64,000 nt of DNA from Streptomyces sp. NBC_01669 (GTDB taxonomy: Bacteria; Actinomycetota; Actinomycetes; Streptomycetales; Streptomycetaceae): contig NZ_JAPEQG010000001.1 in the NCBI RefSeq assembly GCF_026339735.1, positions 4,092,001-4,156,000 of the forward strand, in the 5' to 3' direction. Position numbers and translations under genes: made by a program. A model generated the notes under the pieces. The model had not been told where the DNA came from, did no database searches, and saw only the letters and a list, made by a program, of their open reading frames with translations. Shown one piece after another: positions 33,410-41,697 of this stretch. Positions within the stretch are counted from its first letter, which is position 1. Every line of letters starts with the position of its first letter.

Positions 33410-34237
33410 ATGTCGGACCGGAACACGGCGGGATCGCACGGGGCGGCGGAGGCGGGCGGGGCGCGAACGGCGCCGCCCGCCGTTCGCGTACAGGGCTTGT
33501 GGAAGCGGTTCGGGGAGCAGGTCGCGGTCGCCGGGATCGATCTGGAGCTGCCCGCAGGCAAGTTCATCGGTCTGGTCGGACCCAACGGCGCGGGCAAGAC
33601 GACCACGCTGTCGATGGTGACCGGGCTGCTCCGTCCCGACCACGGCACGGTCGAGGTCGGCGGGCACGACGTCTGGCGGGACCCGGTCGAGGTGAAGGCC
33701 AGGATCGGCGTCCTGCCGGAGGGGCTGCGGCTCTTCGAACGCCTCTCGGGGCGCGAACTCCTCGCGTACACCGGACGGTTGCGCGGGCTGCCGGGCGCCG
33801 AGGTCGACAAGCGGGCCAACCAGCTGCTGGACGTGCTCGACCTGGCGGGCTCCCGGAACAAGCTGGTCGTCGACTACTCGACCGGCATGCGAAAGAAGAT
33901 CGGGCTCGCCGCGGCGCTGCTGCACAACCCCGACGTGCTGTTTCTGGACGAGCCGTTCGAGGGCGTCGACCCCGTCTCGGCGCAGACCATCCGCGGGGTC
34001 CTGGAGCGGTACACCCGCTCGGGGGCGACCGTCGTCTTCTCCAGCCATGTGATGGAGCTCGTCGAGTCGCTGTGCGACTGGGTGGCCGTCATGGCGGACG
34101 GCACGATCCGGGCGCACGGCACCCTCGCCGAGGTGCGCGGCAAGGCGCCGTCGCTGCAGGACGCGTTCCTCGAACTCGTCGGCGCGGGCGGCCGGGACAC
34201 CGGCGACTCCCTCGACTGGCTGGGCGGCGCCCGATGA
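33410..34237 (+). CDS. ABC transporter ATP-binding protein (ABC-2 type export)
   Basis: 275 residues from ATG 33410 behind AGGAG. Walker A is GPNGAGKTT, the signature YSTGMRKKIGLAAALL, Walker B VLFLDEPFEG, and the switch His in SSHVME. The first 27 residues are a non-conserved extension. The stop overlaps the permease start (ATGA), so the two subunits are coupled. The transported compound is unknown; these pairs export drugs, lipids or peptides. Confidence 0.92.
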   Translation: MSDRNTAGSHGAAEAGGARTAPPAVRVQGLWKRFGEQVAVAGIDLELPAGKFIGLVGPNGAGKTTTLSMVTGLLRPDHGTVEVGGHDVWRDPVEVKARIGVLPEGLRLFERLSGRELLAYTGRLRGLPGAEVDKRANQLLDVLDLAGSRNKLVVDYSTGMRKKIGLAAALLHNPDVLFLDEPFEGVDPVSAQTIRGVLERYTRSGATVVFSSHVMELVESLCDWVAVMADGTIRAHGTLAEVRGKAPSLQDAFLELVGAGGRDTGDSLDWLGGAR

Positions 34238-35880
34238 GCGTGCTCGACACACCCGTCACCTCCGCCGCCCGCCCCGCTGCCGGCGGCGAACGGCTCGTCC
34301 GCGTCTTCGTACGGCTCAAGCTGACGCTGCTGCGCAACGGGCTGCGGCAGTCCTCCGGCAGACGGGTCGCGTACATCTCGTCCGTCGTCCTCACCCTGCT
34401 CTTCGCGGCGGGCCAGCTCATCGCGCTGGCCGCACTGCGCGGCCACGCCCACGCGGGTTCCCTGACGGTCCTGCTGACCGGGGTGCTGGCTCTCGGCTGG
34501 GCGGTGATGCCGCTCTTCTTCCCCAGCGGCGACGAAACCCTCGACCCGAGCCGGCTCGTGATGCTGCCGCTGCGGCCGCGCCCGCTGGTCGGTGCGCTGC
34601 TGGTGGCGTCGCTCGTCGGCATCGGACCGCTGTTCACGCTCTGCCTGGCGGCCGGTTCGGTGTTCGCGGTGGCGCACGGGGCGGCGGCCGTGGTGTGCGC
34701 GGTGGTCGCCGTGCCGCTGACACTGGTGGTGTGCGTCGCCCTGGCGCGGGCCGTCGCCACGGCCAACACCCGGCTGCTGAGCTCCCGCAAGGGCCGCGAT
34801 CTGGCGGTTCTCAGCGGACTCGTGGTCGCGGTCGGCATCCAGGTCGTCAACTTCGGTGCGCAGCGGCTCGGCCGGTCCGGTGGCCTCGCCACGCTCGACC
34901 CGGCGGCGGACGTGGTGCGCTGGCTGCCGCCCGCCTCGGCGATCGGCGCGGTGGACTCGGCGGCGCAGGGGTCGTACGGGCGGGCCGTGGCACAACTGCT
35001 GCTCTCCGTCGCGGCGCTGGGTGCGCTGGTGTGGCTGTGGCAGCGGAGTCTGGTGAAGCTGATGACCGCCCCGGACGGTTCCACGCAGGCCGCCGCCGGA
35101 ACGGCCCGGGAGAAGTCCGGCAGGGGCGGCTCCCGGCTCTCCGCACTGCTGCCCGAGGGGCGCTCGGGGACGGTGATACGGCGCAGTCTGCGGTACGTGG
35201 CACGGGACCCGAAGACCAAGGCCGCCTGGGTGACGGCGCTCGCCATCGGGCTGATCGTGCCGCTGCTCAACGCGGTGCAGGGCACCGGCTCGGTCTACTT
35301 CGCCTGCTTCGCCGCCGGGATGCTCGGCATCCAGATGTACAACCAGTTCGGGCAGGACACCTCGGCGTTCTGGATGGTGGCGCTGACGATCTCCTCCACC
35401 CGGGACGCCTACCTCGAACTGCGGGGTCGGGCGGCGGCGTTGCTGGTGATCACTCTCCCGTACACGGTGCTGGTGACCGTGGTGACGGCGGCGGTGCTCG
35501 GCGACTGGGAGAAGCTGCCGGGCGCCATAGGGCTGTCGCTCGCCCTGCTGGGCGCGATGCTGGCGACGGGGGCACTGGCGTCGGCCAACTTCCCGTACTC
35601 GATCCCTCAGGACAGCGGGTTCAAGAACGTGGCACCGGGGCAGGCCGGGCTCGCCTGGATCTCGATCTTCGGCGGCATGGTCTCGGCGGCGCTGCTGTGC
35701 GCGCCGGTGATCGTGGCGACGATCTGGCTGCATCTGATCGACGCGGAGGACTGGTTGTGGGTGGTGCTGCCGGTCGGCAGCGCGTACGGGGCGCTGGTCG
35801 CCTGGGCGGGGCTGCGGCTGGCCGCACCGCGCACGGCGAACCGGCTGCCCGAGATCCTGGCGGCGGTCAGCAAGGGGTGA
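34234..35880 (+). CDS. ABC-2 type transporter permease
   Basis: 548 residues with about twelve hydrophobic segments, starting near residue 47 (VAYISSVVLTLLFAAGQLIA). The plan is that of large ABC-2 permeases with two six-helix halves divided by a hydrophilic linker (about residues 285-312, rich in Arg/Ser). It is translationally coupled to the ATPase and should form the membrane pore with it. Confidence 0.87.
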   Translation: MSVLDTPVTSAARPAAGGERLVRVFVRLKLTLLRNGLRQSSGRRVAYISSVVLTLLFAAGQLIALAALRGHAHAGSLTVLLTGVLALGWAVMPLFFPSGDETLDPSRLVMLPLRPRPLVGALLVASLVGIGPLFTLCLAAGSVFAVAHGAAAVVCAVVAVPLTLVVCVALARAVATANTRLLSSRKGRDLAVLSGLVVAVGIQVVNFGAQRLGRSGGLATLDPAADVVRWLPPASAIGAVDSAAQGSYGRAVAQLLLSVAALGALVWLWQRSLVKLMTAPDGSTQAAAGTAREKSGRGGSRLSALLPEGRSGTVIRRSLRYVARDPKTKAAWVTALAIGLIVPLLNAVQGTGSVYFACFAAGMLGIQMYNQFGQDTSAFWMVALTISSTRDAYLELRGRAAALLVITLPYTVLVTVVTAAVLGDWEKLPGAIGLSLALLGAMLATGALASANFPYSIPQDSGFKNVAPGQAGLAWISIFGGMVSAALLCAPVIVATIWLHLIDAEDWLWVVLPVGSAYGALVAWAGLRLAAPRTANRLPEILAAVSKG

Positions 35881-35904
35881 CGCGGGCCGGGCGGGGCTGC
35901 TCCG

Positions 35905-36798
35905 TCACGGGGAGACCGGCTCGCGGTCGTTCCGGGGGTCCTCGGCGAACTGCTCCAGGAACGGTTCGACCGCGGCGCGCCAGCCCTCCGGCTGGTCGTA
36001 GTGGACGAGATGGCCGGCGTCCGCCACCTCCGCGTACTGTCCGCGCGGCAGTACGCGGACCATCTCCTGGGCCTCCGCCCGGCCCAGCTCGCCGTCCAGG
36101 CCGCGGAGCACCAGCGTCGGGCACCGGACCTGTGCCAACTCCTCCCAGTGCGCGTCGTACACCCATGTCGCACGGGACTGGAGCATCTGGCGGCGGGAGA
36201 AGACGGGGCGCCAGCCGTCGGCGCGCTCGGCCATCACCTCGGCGAAGAACTCGCCGCGGGCCGGGTTCGGCCGCTCCACCCAGGGGTCGTCCTCGCCGAA
36301 CCACTTCCGCACGTCGGAGAGCGTCGCGAACGGCACCGGCCAGGACTTGAACCAGTCCTCCCACTCCCGCTGCGAGGCCGCGCCGAGCGCGGAGGCCCGC
36401 ATGTCGCAGATGACCAGGGCGCGGACCAGATCGGGGCGCTTGGCGGCGAGCTGCCAGGCGGTGAGGGCACCCATCGAATGGCCGACGACGGTGACGGGGG
36501 CCAGACCGAGCTGTTCGATCGCCGCCTCGGCATCGGCGACGTACGCCTCACGCGTGTACGGGCCTTCGGTGGGTTTCTCGCTGCGGCCGTGCCCCCGCTG
36601 GTCGAGGCCGACCGCCCGGTGCCGCTCGGCGAGCCAGCGGGTGGTGGAGGCCCAGTGGGAGGCCCGGCCCATCAGTCCATGAAGCAGTAAGACCCCGGGG
36701 GCGCGTTCGCCCTCCGTGCGCTCCTTGGGCGGGTCTGCGAACTCCCAGGCCGCGAGGCGTACGCCGTCGGATCCGGTTACATCGATGCGCCGCACCAT
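35905..36798 (-). CDS. alpha/beta hydrolase
   Basis: 297 residues from ATG 36798. The oxyanion loop is LLLHGLMG, the nucleophile elbow is VVGHSMG, and the catalytic His lies in DAGHLVHYD; DQRGHGRS is a family landmark. The acidic member is probably Asp in LRGLDGEL. Length and motifs suit esterases, lactonases or haloperoxidase-fold enzymes; the substrate is unknown. It is transcribed away from a LexA-box-like site 70 bp upstream. Confidence 0.86.
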   Translation of the reverse strand: MVRRIDVTGSDGVRLAAWEFADPPKERTEGERAPGVLLLHGLMGRASHWASTTRWLAERHRAVGLDQRGHGRSEKPTEGPYTREAYVADAEAAIEQLGLAPVTVVGHSMGALTAWQLAAKRPDLVRALVICDMRASALGAASQREWEDWFKSWPVPFATLSDVRKWFGEDDPWVERPNPARGEFFAEVMAERADGWRPVFSRRQMLQSRATWVYDAHWEELAQVRCPTLVLRGLDGELGRAEAQEMVRVLPRGQYAEVADAGHLVHYDQPEGWRAAVEPFLEQFAEDPRNDREPVSP

Positions 36799-36867
36799 AG
36801 GTCCTGGCACCCCCTTCTGGTCCTCGACAACTGCTCGATCGCCGTGTGGTCGCGTCACGCCAGACTA

Positions 36868-36883
36868 TCGAACCTGTATTCGA
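36868..36883. promoter_or_regulatory. LexA (SOS)-box-like site
   Basis: TCGAACCTGTATTCGA. Against the actinobacterial SOS box CGAAC-N4-GTTCG one base differs. It is 70 bp upstream of the alpha/beta hydrolase start, in an A+T-richer patch. Confidence 0.35.
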
Positions 36884-37049
36884 AAATCGGTGTTCGGCTC
36901 GCAACACCCCTCGTTCGAGTGACCCCTTCCAAGGATTGACGTCGCCCGCGGCGGGGAGATCTTCTCCGGGAGGCGGACCACTCGGGGATGAGGGTCCGTG
37001 GGGACCGACCTTGAGAGCTCGGGGCTCCAGGTCGGAACAGGGGAGGAGA

Positions 37050-37077
37050 GGCCCCGGCGCCGCGCGGCGCCGGGGCC
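37050..37077. terminator. 28-bp perfect G+C palindrome
   Basis: Symmetrical about 37063/37064, with arms GGCCCCGGCGCCGC and GCGGCGCCGGGGCC. It lies in the 613-bp gap between the hydrolase and dmdR1. It may end a small leftward transcript that starts near a strong GGGAGGGAG at about 37230. Otherwise 36799-37411 holds no clear gene. Confidence 0.5.
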
Positions 37078-37411
37078 CTCCCACGTCCGGGGGGCGTGCG
37101 GGACCGGGGCCGCGACGTGAGGGGCCGCGGTCTTGTGGGCAGCCCGGACGGGCGGGGCGGTCAGGGTGTCCGTGTTCGTGGCAGCCGCCCTCTGCTGCAC
37201 ATGCCAGTACGACGGGCGCATCCGCTGCTCCCTCCCCGACCGCATGGCCAGGCGGCCGACACTCTCAGGTATGGCTCAGCCACAGCCTGGCATGCGATGC
37301 GCCCGGCCGCTGCCATTCGGGACGGAAAAACGGAAACCGGACGTTACGCTTCGGCTTCCTTCGTACAGGTCGGCGTGCGGTCCACGTGCGCCCCTCCCGG
37401 GCCGCCTCCGG

Positions 37412-38104
37412 TCAGCGCTTGGCCACGAACACGTGCGAGGCGACCTCGGAGTCCAGCTCCGCCGCCTCACCGCTGCTGCCGACCAGCACCCCGCCCGGCG
37501 ACTGCGTCACGCTGACCACGGAACCGGGCTGCACGCCCGCCCGCCGCAACGTATACATCAGCTGGGCGTCCGTCTGGATCGGCTCACCGATCCGGCGCAC
37601 CACCACGGTCTTGCCGTCGGCGCCCGGGTCGAGCTCGGACAGGCTCACCATGCCGTCGTTCAGGAACGGGTCGGCCTCGGCCTTCTCGCCCAGCTCCTCC
37701 AGGCCCGGGATCGGATTCCCGTACGGGGACTCCGTCGGGTGCCGCAGCAGCTCCAGCACCCGCCGCTCCACCGCCTCGCTCATCACGTGCTCCCAGCGGC
37801 AGGCCTCGGCGTGCACCTGCTCCCACTCCAGGCCGATCACGTCGACGAGCAGGCACTCGGCGAGGCGGTGCTTGCGCATCACCCGGGTCGCCAGCCGACG
37901 GCCCTCCTCCGTCAGCTCCAGATGCCGGTCGCCCGCGACCTGCACCAGACCGTCGCGCTCCATCCGCGCCACCGTCTGGCTGACCGTCGGACCGCTCTGG
38001 TCCAGCCGTTCCGCGATCCGGGCGCGCATGGGAACGACGCCTTCCTCTTCGAGTTCGAGGATGGTGCGGAGATACATCTCCGTTGTGTCGATCAGTCCGG
38101 ACAT
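37412..38104 (-). CDS. dmdR1: iron-dependent repressor of the DtxR family
   Basis: 230 residues from ATG 38104, with GAGGGG five bases upstream. Numbering matches DtxR exactly: primary metal site Met10, Cys102, Glu105, His106; ancillary site His79, Glu83, His98. The winged helix is QSGPTVSQTVARMERDG; a C-terminal SH3-like domain runs from about residue 145. In Streptomyces DmdR1 represses siderophore and iron-uptake genes when iron is plentiful. In S. coelicolor an antisense gene, adm, has been reported opposite dmdR1; long open frames also exist on the opposite strand here. Confidence 0.93.
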   Translation of the reverse strand: MSGLIDTTEMYLRTILELEEEGVVPMRARIAERLDQSGPTVSQTVARMERDGLVQVAGDRHLELTEEGRRLATRVMRKHRLAECLLVDVIGLEWEQVHAEACRWEHVMSEAVERRVLELLRHPTESPYGNPIPGLEELGEKAEADPFLNDGMVSLSELDPGADGKTVVVRRIGEPIQTDAQLMYTLRRAGVQPGSVVSVTQSPGGVLVGSSGEAAELDSEVASHVFVAKR

Positions 38105-38230
38105 TCGTGCCCCTCGATGCTGTGACATGAAAACGTCGTGCGCTGGCCCTCAAGCAATTCTGACGCATACCGCTGACAACCGTGCCGTGCCGACCGAACC
38201 CCCGACCGTCCGTGTGCGTCCCGGACGGTA

Positions 38231-38256
38231 TTGACAGGTCACTGGTCCAGACCGCA
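38231..38256 (+). promoter_or_regulatory. -35 box with DasR-like operator (dre) for the SIS-domain gene
   Basis: TTGACA (38231-38236) is followed by ACTGGTCCAGACCGCA (38241-38256), which agrees with 13 of 16 positions of the DasR-responsive consensus as I remember it. The site lies between the -35 box and the expected -10, an ideal repressor position, 50 bp before the start codon. Confidence 0.6.
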
Positions 38257-38305
38257 ACGTGATCCGCGGCACGGACACCCCACCCCTGCGGAAAGGGCCT
38301 CCTCG

Positions 38306-39061
38306 ATGAGCGACAGCAAACTGGCCGGTCAGTTCTTCGATGCAGCGATCGGCCTGCTGGAGCGTGTACGCGACGAGGAGGCCGGCCCGATCGCGGCGGC
38401 CGGGACCGCGATCGCCGACACCGTCGAAGCAGGCGGCCGGCTCTTCGCGTTCGGCGCCGGCCACTCGTCCCTCGCCGCCCAGGACGTCGTCTACCGGGCC
38501 GGTGGACTGGCCCTGATGAACCTGCTCGCCGTGCCCGGCACACTCGGCGTCGACGTCATGCCGGCGACGCTCGGCTCGGCGCTGGAACGGGTCGAGGGGC
38601 TGGCCGGCGCCGTGCTCGACTCCAGCCCGGCGAGCGCCGGCGACCTGCTGGTGATCATCTCGCTCTCCGGGCGCAACGCGTTGCCCGTCGAAATGGCGGT
38701 CAACGCGCGGGCACTCGGCCTGAAGGTCATCGGTGTCACGTCGGTCGCCTACGCGGACGGGACCCGGTCGCGGCACGTCTCGGGCGGGTTCCTTCGGGAC
38801 CACTGCGACATCGTCATCGACAGCAAGATCGCGATCGGCGACGCGGAGCTGACGACGAAGGGCGTCGAGGCGCCGTTCGCGCCCGCGTCGACGGTGGTCA
38901 CCAGTGCGGTGATGCAGGCCATGATGGCGACGGCCGCGGAGCGATTGGTCGAGCGGGGGATCGAGCCGCCGCTGCTGCGGTCGGGGAACGTCGACGGCGG
39001 GCACGAGTGGAACGGGCGCGTGATGGCGGAGTACGCGGATCGGATCTTCTACCGGCACTGA
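38306..39061 (+). CDS. nagS: SIS-domain aminosugar-phosphate protein (NagS-like)
   Basis: 251 residues from ATG 38306. A sugar isomerase domain is shown by GGRLFAFGAGHSS (about residues 46-58), LLVIISLSGRNALPVEMA and LKVIGVTSV. The length and position next to dmdR1 match S. coelicolor SCO4393, which I remember as NagS, an enzyme dehydrating N-acetylglucosamine 6-phosphate. The DasR-like site at its promoter agrees with a role in aminosugar metabolism. The gene name is by synteny and resemblance, not by search. Confidence 0.8.
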   Translation: MSDSKLAGQFFDAAIGLLERVRDEEAGPIAAAGTAIADTVEAGGRLFAFGAGHSSLAAQDVVYRAGGLALMNLLAVPGTLGVDVMPATLGSALERVEGLAGAVLDSSPASAGDLLVIISLSGRNALPVEMAVNARALGLKVIGVTSVAYADGTRSRHVSGGFLRDHCDIVIDSKIAIGDAELTTKGVEAPFAPASTVVTSAVMQAMMATAAERLVERGIEPPLLRSGNVDGGHEWNGRVMAEYADRIFYRH

Positions 39062-39135
39062 TGAGGCAGGGGTTGCGGCTTCCCCGGGTGACGAGTTCCG
39101 TCCTCGAACGCCGGACGGGCCGGATCGGTCCGCCC

Positions 39136-40482
39136 CTAGGAGGTTGCGGCCAGCGCCCGGGACAGGTCCACCGCTGTTGCCACCCGGGCCGCCACGCTCT
39201 CCGCGTACGTCGCGTCCTGGCGTTCGAAAGGGCTGCGGTTCGCCGCCCGGAGGAACGTCACCACGCCCAGCGTCCGGCTCCGGCTCCGCAGCACCGCGCA
39301 CAGGGCATGGACCGAGTCGCCCGGCCACTGACGGTCCGCCGCCCAGGCCCCGGCCCCCGGAGCCGCACCGGCGCTCACGCGGACCGAGCCCGTGCGGTCC
39401 ACCGCCTGGAGCGCCGGGTGGCCCGGGGCGTAGCGGAGCGGGATGCCGCCTCCCGCCACGGGCTGGCACGGGCCGGGGGCGTCGGTCGGCGTCGCCGCCG
39501 CCCGGACCAGCCGCGCCCCCGCCACCAGGTCGATCAGCGCATGGTCGGCGAAGCCCGCGAGTGCGTAGTCCAGGTAGGACGTCGCCGCCTCCATCGGGTC
39601 CTCGCACTCGGCCGCCGACCGGCACGCCCGGTGCAGCTGGTTCGACCGGAACCGCACCCGGTCCGCCTCCTGCGCCGCCAGCCGCTCCGCCGTCACGTCC
39701 TGGAACAGCCAGCCGACCCCCAGCGGAACCGGCTCCTCCGCGAGCGGCGACGCCAGCTGCAGGAACCCGCTGTGCCAGCAGCGCCGCCGGTCCCCCTCCG
39801 CCGTCCGCAGCGTCACCCACAGGTCGGCGGGCGCGGGCGGCGGCCCCTCGGCCAGGACGTGCTGCAGCGCGCCCTCCAGGTCCTCGACACCCTGCACGAG
39901 CAGCTCTCCGAGCGGGCGTCCCAGCATGGTCGTACGGCCGCCGCCGAGCGCCCGCGCCGCATAGGCGTTGACGACCGTCGGCCGCAGGTCCACGTCGACG
40001 AGGACCACGCCCCAGGAGGCGTCCTCGAACAGCGCCTCACTGAGGGCGATCGACCGCTCCAGGTCGATCTGCGCGTGCACCTCGCCGAATGCGCAGTAGA
40101 CCCCGGCCGGCTTCCCGTCCGCGCCCCGCACCCCGGCCGACTGGGTCCGTACGAGCACCCGGCCGCCGTCCTTGCGCAGCAGCGCGAACTCGTGGACCTG
40201 GCGGCCCGGCGCGTCCATGGCCGCCATCAGCCGCCCGTGCACCTCACCCGCGTCCGCATGGCGCACCGCCCACCCCGCGAACCCGGGCCGCCCCACCGCT
40301 TCCTCGGCGGTCCAGCCGAGAATCCGCTCGGCCTCTCGGTTCCAGTGGGTGATCGCACCGCCCGCGTCGAACGCGCAGAGCGCCGCGTCCATACCGTCGA
40401 GCAGGGCCGCGAGCAGCTCCGACCCGGGGATGGGTTCGGGCCCGAGGGCGTCGGTGATCCCACTGCTCCTGGAAGCGCTCAT
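39136..40482 (-). CDS. PAS-PAS-GAF sensory protein without an output domain
   Basis: 448 residues from ATG 40482. PAS domain 1 is about residues 20-140 (LLDGMDAALCAFDAGGAITHWNREAERILGW), PAS 2 about 145-270 (SWGVVLVDVDLRPTVVNAYAARALGG) and a GAF-like domain about 295-440 (AGFADHALIDLVAGARLVRAA, VVTFLRAANRSPF). No histidine-kinase, GGDEF or PP2C part follows. It could be a signal-sensing partner that works through protein contact. In this strand it stops 74 bp from the SIS gene, facing it. Confidence 0.8.
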   Translation of the reverse strand: MSASRSSGITDALGPEPIPGSELLAALLDGMDAALCAFDAGGAITHWNREAERILGWTAEEAVGRPGFAGWAVRHADAGEVHGRLMAAMDAPGRQVHEFALLRKDGGRVLVRTQSAGVRGADGKPAGVYCAFGEVHAQIDLERSIALSEALFEDASWGVVLVDVDLRPTVVNAYAARALGGGRTTMLGRPLGELLVQGVEDLEGALQHVLAEGPPPAPADLWVTLRTAEGDRRRCWHSGFLQLASPLAEEPVPLGVGWLFQDVTAERLAAQEADRVRFRSNQLHRACRSAAECEDPMEAATSYLDYALAGFADHALIDLVAGARLVRAAATPTDAPGPCQPVAGGGIPLRYAPGHPALQAVDRTGSVRVSAGAAPGAGAWAADRQWPGDSVHALCAVLRSRSRTLGVVTFLRAANRSPFERQDATYAESVAARVATAVDLSRALAATS

Positions 40483-40601
40483 CCCGGACCCCCTGCCGGA
40501 CGTGTCCGCCGTTGCCACACGTCAGATCATTGAACTCGAACGTGACTCAGCACACATCGAATTCCGGGAAATCGGTACTCCGAAAGATCTCGATAAATGG
40601 G

Positions 40602-40630
40602 TTGTGCGGTCCCGGAGAGGTTCCTAGTGT
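40602..40630 (+). promoter_or_regulatory. promoter of a short RNA unit
   Basis: TTGTGC (40602-40607), a 17-base spacer, then TAGTGT (40625-40630). Transcription would begin near 40637 and run into the region with the strong Shine-Dalgarno sequence. Confidence 0.5.
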
Positions 40631-40664
40631 GTGTTGTACACGTTGAAAGGAGGTGATCCGAAAA

Positions 40665-40703
40665 GTGCAGTCTTATCGGATTCGTGAGGTGGCTGCGGGC
40701 TGA
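40665..40703 (+). CDS. possible 12-residue sORF
   Basis: GTG start, peptide (V/M)QSYRIREVAAG, TGA stop. The GGAGG (40649-40653) is 11 bases before the start, a little far, but the pairing with 16S rRNA is complete over 15 bases. The peptide may be of no interest and the translation itself regulatory. Confidence 0.35.
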   Translation: MQSYRIREVAAG

Positions 40704-40765
40704 CAGCCCGTCGTCGCACATCGTGCACCTCGGCAGGCTGTCTGCCGAAACCCAAGCAGTCACCG

Positions 40766-40828
40766 ACCCGCGGGCTCGCCGGTAGATCCGGCCGGCTCCT
40801 CCGCAAGGAGGGACCAGAGCCCGCGGGT
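40766..40828 (+). terminator. hairpin ending the short RNA unit
   Basis: ACCCGCGGGCTC (40766-40777) pairs with GAGCCCGCGGGT (40817-40828), followed by TT. The loop holds a smaller CCTCC-GCAA-GGAGG hairpin. Confidence 0.6.
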
Positions 40829-40848
40829 TTCTGCGTGTTCGGGGCCGG

Positions 40849-41523
40849 TCAGGGGCAGAGGCGTTCCACTCGCCAGCCCTCACCCTCGCGTACGTACCGC
40901 AGCCGGTCGTGGAGACGGTTCTCGTGGCCCTGCCAGAACTCGATCGTCTCCGGTACGACGCGGAAGCCGCCCCACTCGGGGGGTGCGGGGATGTGCTCGC
41001 CCTCCGGGTAGCGGGCCGCCAGTTCCTCGTACCGGTCGATGAGTTCCTGGCGGGAGCCGATGACCGTCGACTGCTCGCTCGCCCAGGCGCCCAGCTGGGA
41101 GCCGTGGGGGCGGGTACGGAAGTAGGCGACCGTCTCCTCGCGGGCGACACGGGCCGCAGTGCCGGTGACGATGACCTGGCGGGCCAGCGGGTGCCAGGGG
41201 AAGAGCAGGGAGACGTACGGGTTGGCGGCCAGCTCGCGGCCCTTGCGGGAGGCGTAGTTGGTGAAGAAGACGAAACCGCGGTCGTCGTACTTCTTCAGCA
41301 GCACCGTCCGGGAGGAGGGGCGGCCGTCGGGGGTGGCTGTGGAGACCACCATGGCGTTCGGCTCGTAGACCATTCCACCTGCGGCGATCTGCCGGAACCA
41401 GTGGGCGAACTGCTGAATCGGGTTGGCGTCGAGCGTGTCCTCGGTGAAGCCCTCGGAGCGGTACTGCTCGCGCATCGCGGCCGGATCGGTGGTGGAATCG
41501 GAAGGGGAATCTGCGGTGGGCAC
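40849..41523 (-). CDS. pdxH: pyridoxamine 5'-phosphate oxidase
   Basis: 224 residues from GTG 41523 (AGGA eight bases upstream). Characteristic segments are MVVSTATPDGRPSSRTVLLKKYDDRGFVFFTNY, the FMN/PLP-binding HPLARQVIVTG and the C-terminal EFWQGHENRLHDRLRY. It oxidises pyridoxamine or pyridoxine 5'-phosphate to PLP with FMN and oxygen. Divergent from citrate synthase, as I recall for S. coelicolor SCO4387/SCO4388. Confidence 0.93.
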   Translation of the reverse strand: MPTADSPSDSTTDPAAMREQYRSEGFTEDTLDANPIQQFAHWFRQIAAGGMVYEPNAMVVSTATPDGRPSSRTVLLKKYDDRGFVFFTNYASRKGRELAANPYVSLLFPWHPLARQVIVTGTAARVAREETVAYFRTRPHGSQLGAWASEQSTVIGSRQELIDRYEELAARYPEGEHIPAPPEWGGFRVVPETIEFWQGHENRLHDRLRYVREGEGWRVERLCP

Positions 41524-41652
41524 GGGGTCATCCTGCCGCAGGGGCCGAGTCTGCCCGGTAAGGAGGGGTGCCAATCGCGCTCGGATGAAGTGGGTGGCTG
41601 TGCCGGATGTCACGCTTCCCCGCATCGTGGGAACCCGCCAATATCTTGGGGC

Positions 41653-41667
41653 AGGCCACTGTGGCCT
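41653..41667. promoter_or_regulatory. perfect palindrome in the pdxH/citrate synthase promoter region
   Basis: AGGCCACTGTGGCCT, 15 bp with a single central base, 30 bp upstream of the citrate synthase start. No regulator is known to me for it. Confidence 0.4.
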
Positions 41668-41697
41668 CCATACAGCCGCCGATCGAGGGAGCCCATG

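Larger units (their letters stand above)
40637..40830 (+). ncRNA. candidate small RNA / leader transcript
   Basis: About 190 nt from the promoter at 40602 to the terminator hairpin at 40766-40828. It contains GAAAGGAGGTGATCC (40645-40659), complementary to the 3' end of 16S rRNA over 15 bases, a 12-codon reading frame and a CCTCC-GCAA-GGAGG hairpin near the end. Flanking genes are on the other strand, so this is not a leader of an annotated gene. Both neighbours are transcribed leftward, so the RNA is antisense to none of them except perhaps the pdxH 3' end. Confidence 0.5.
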
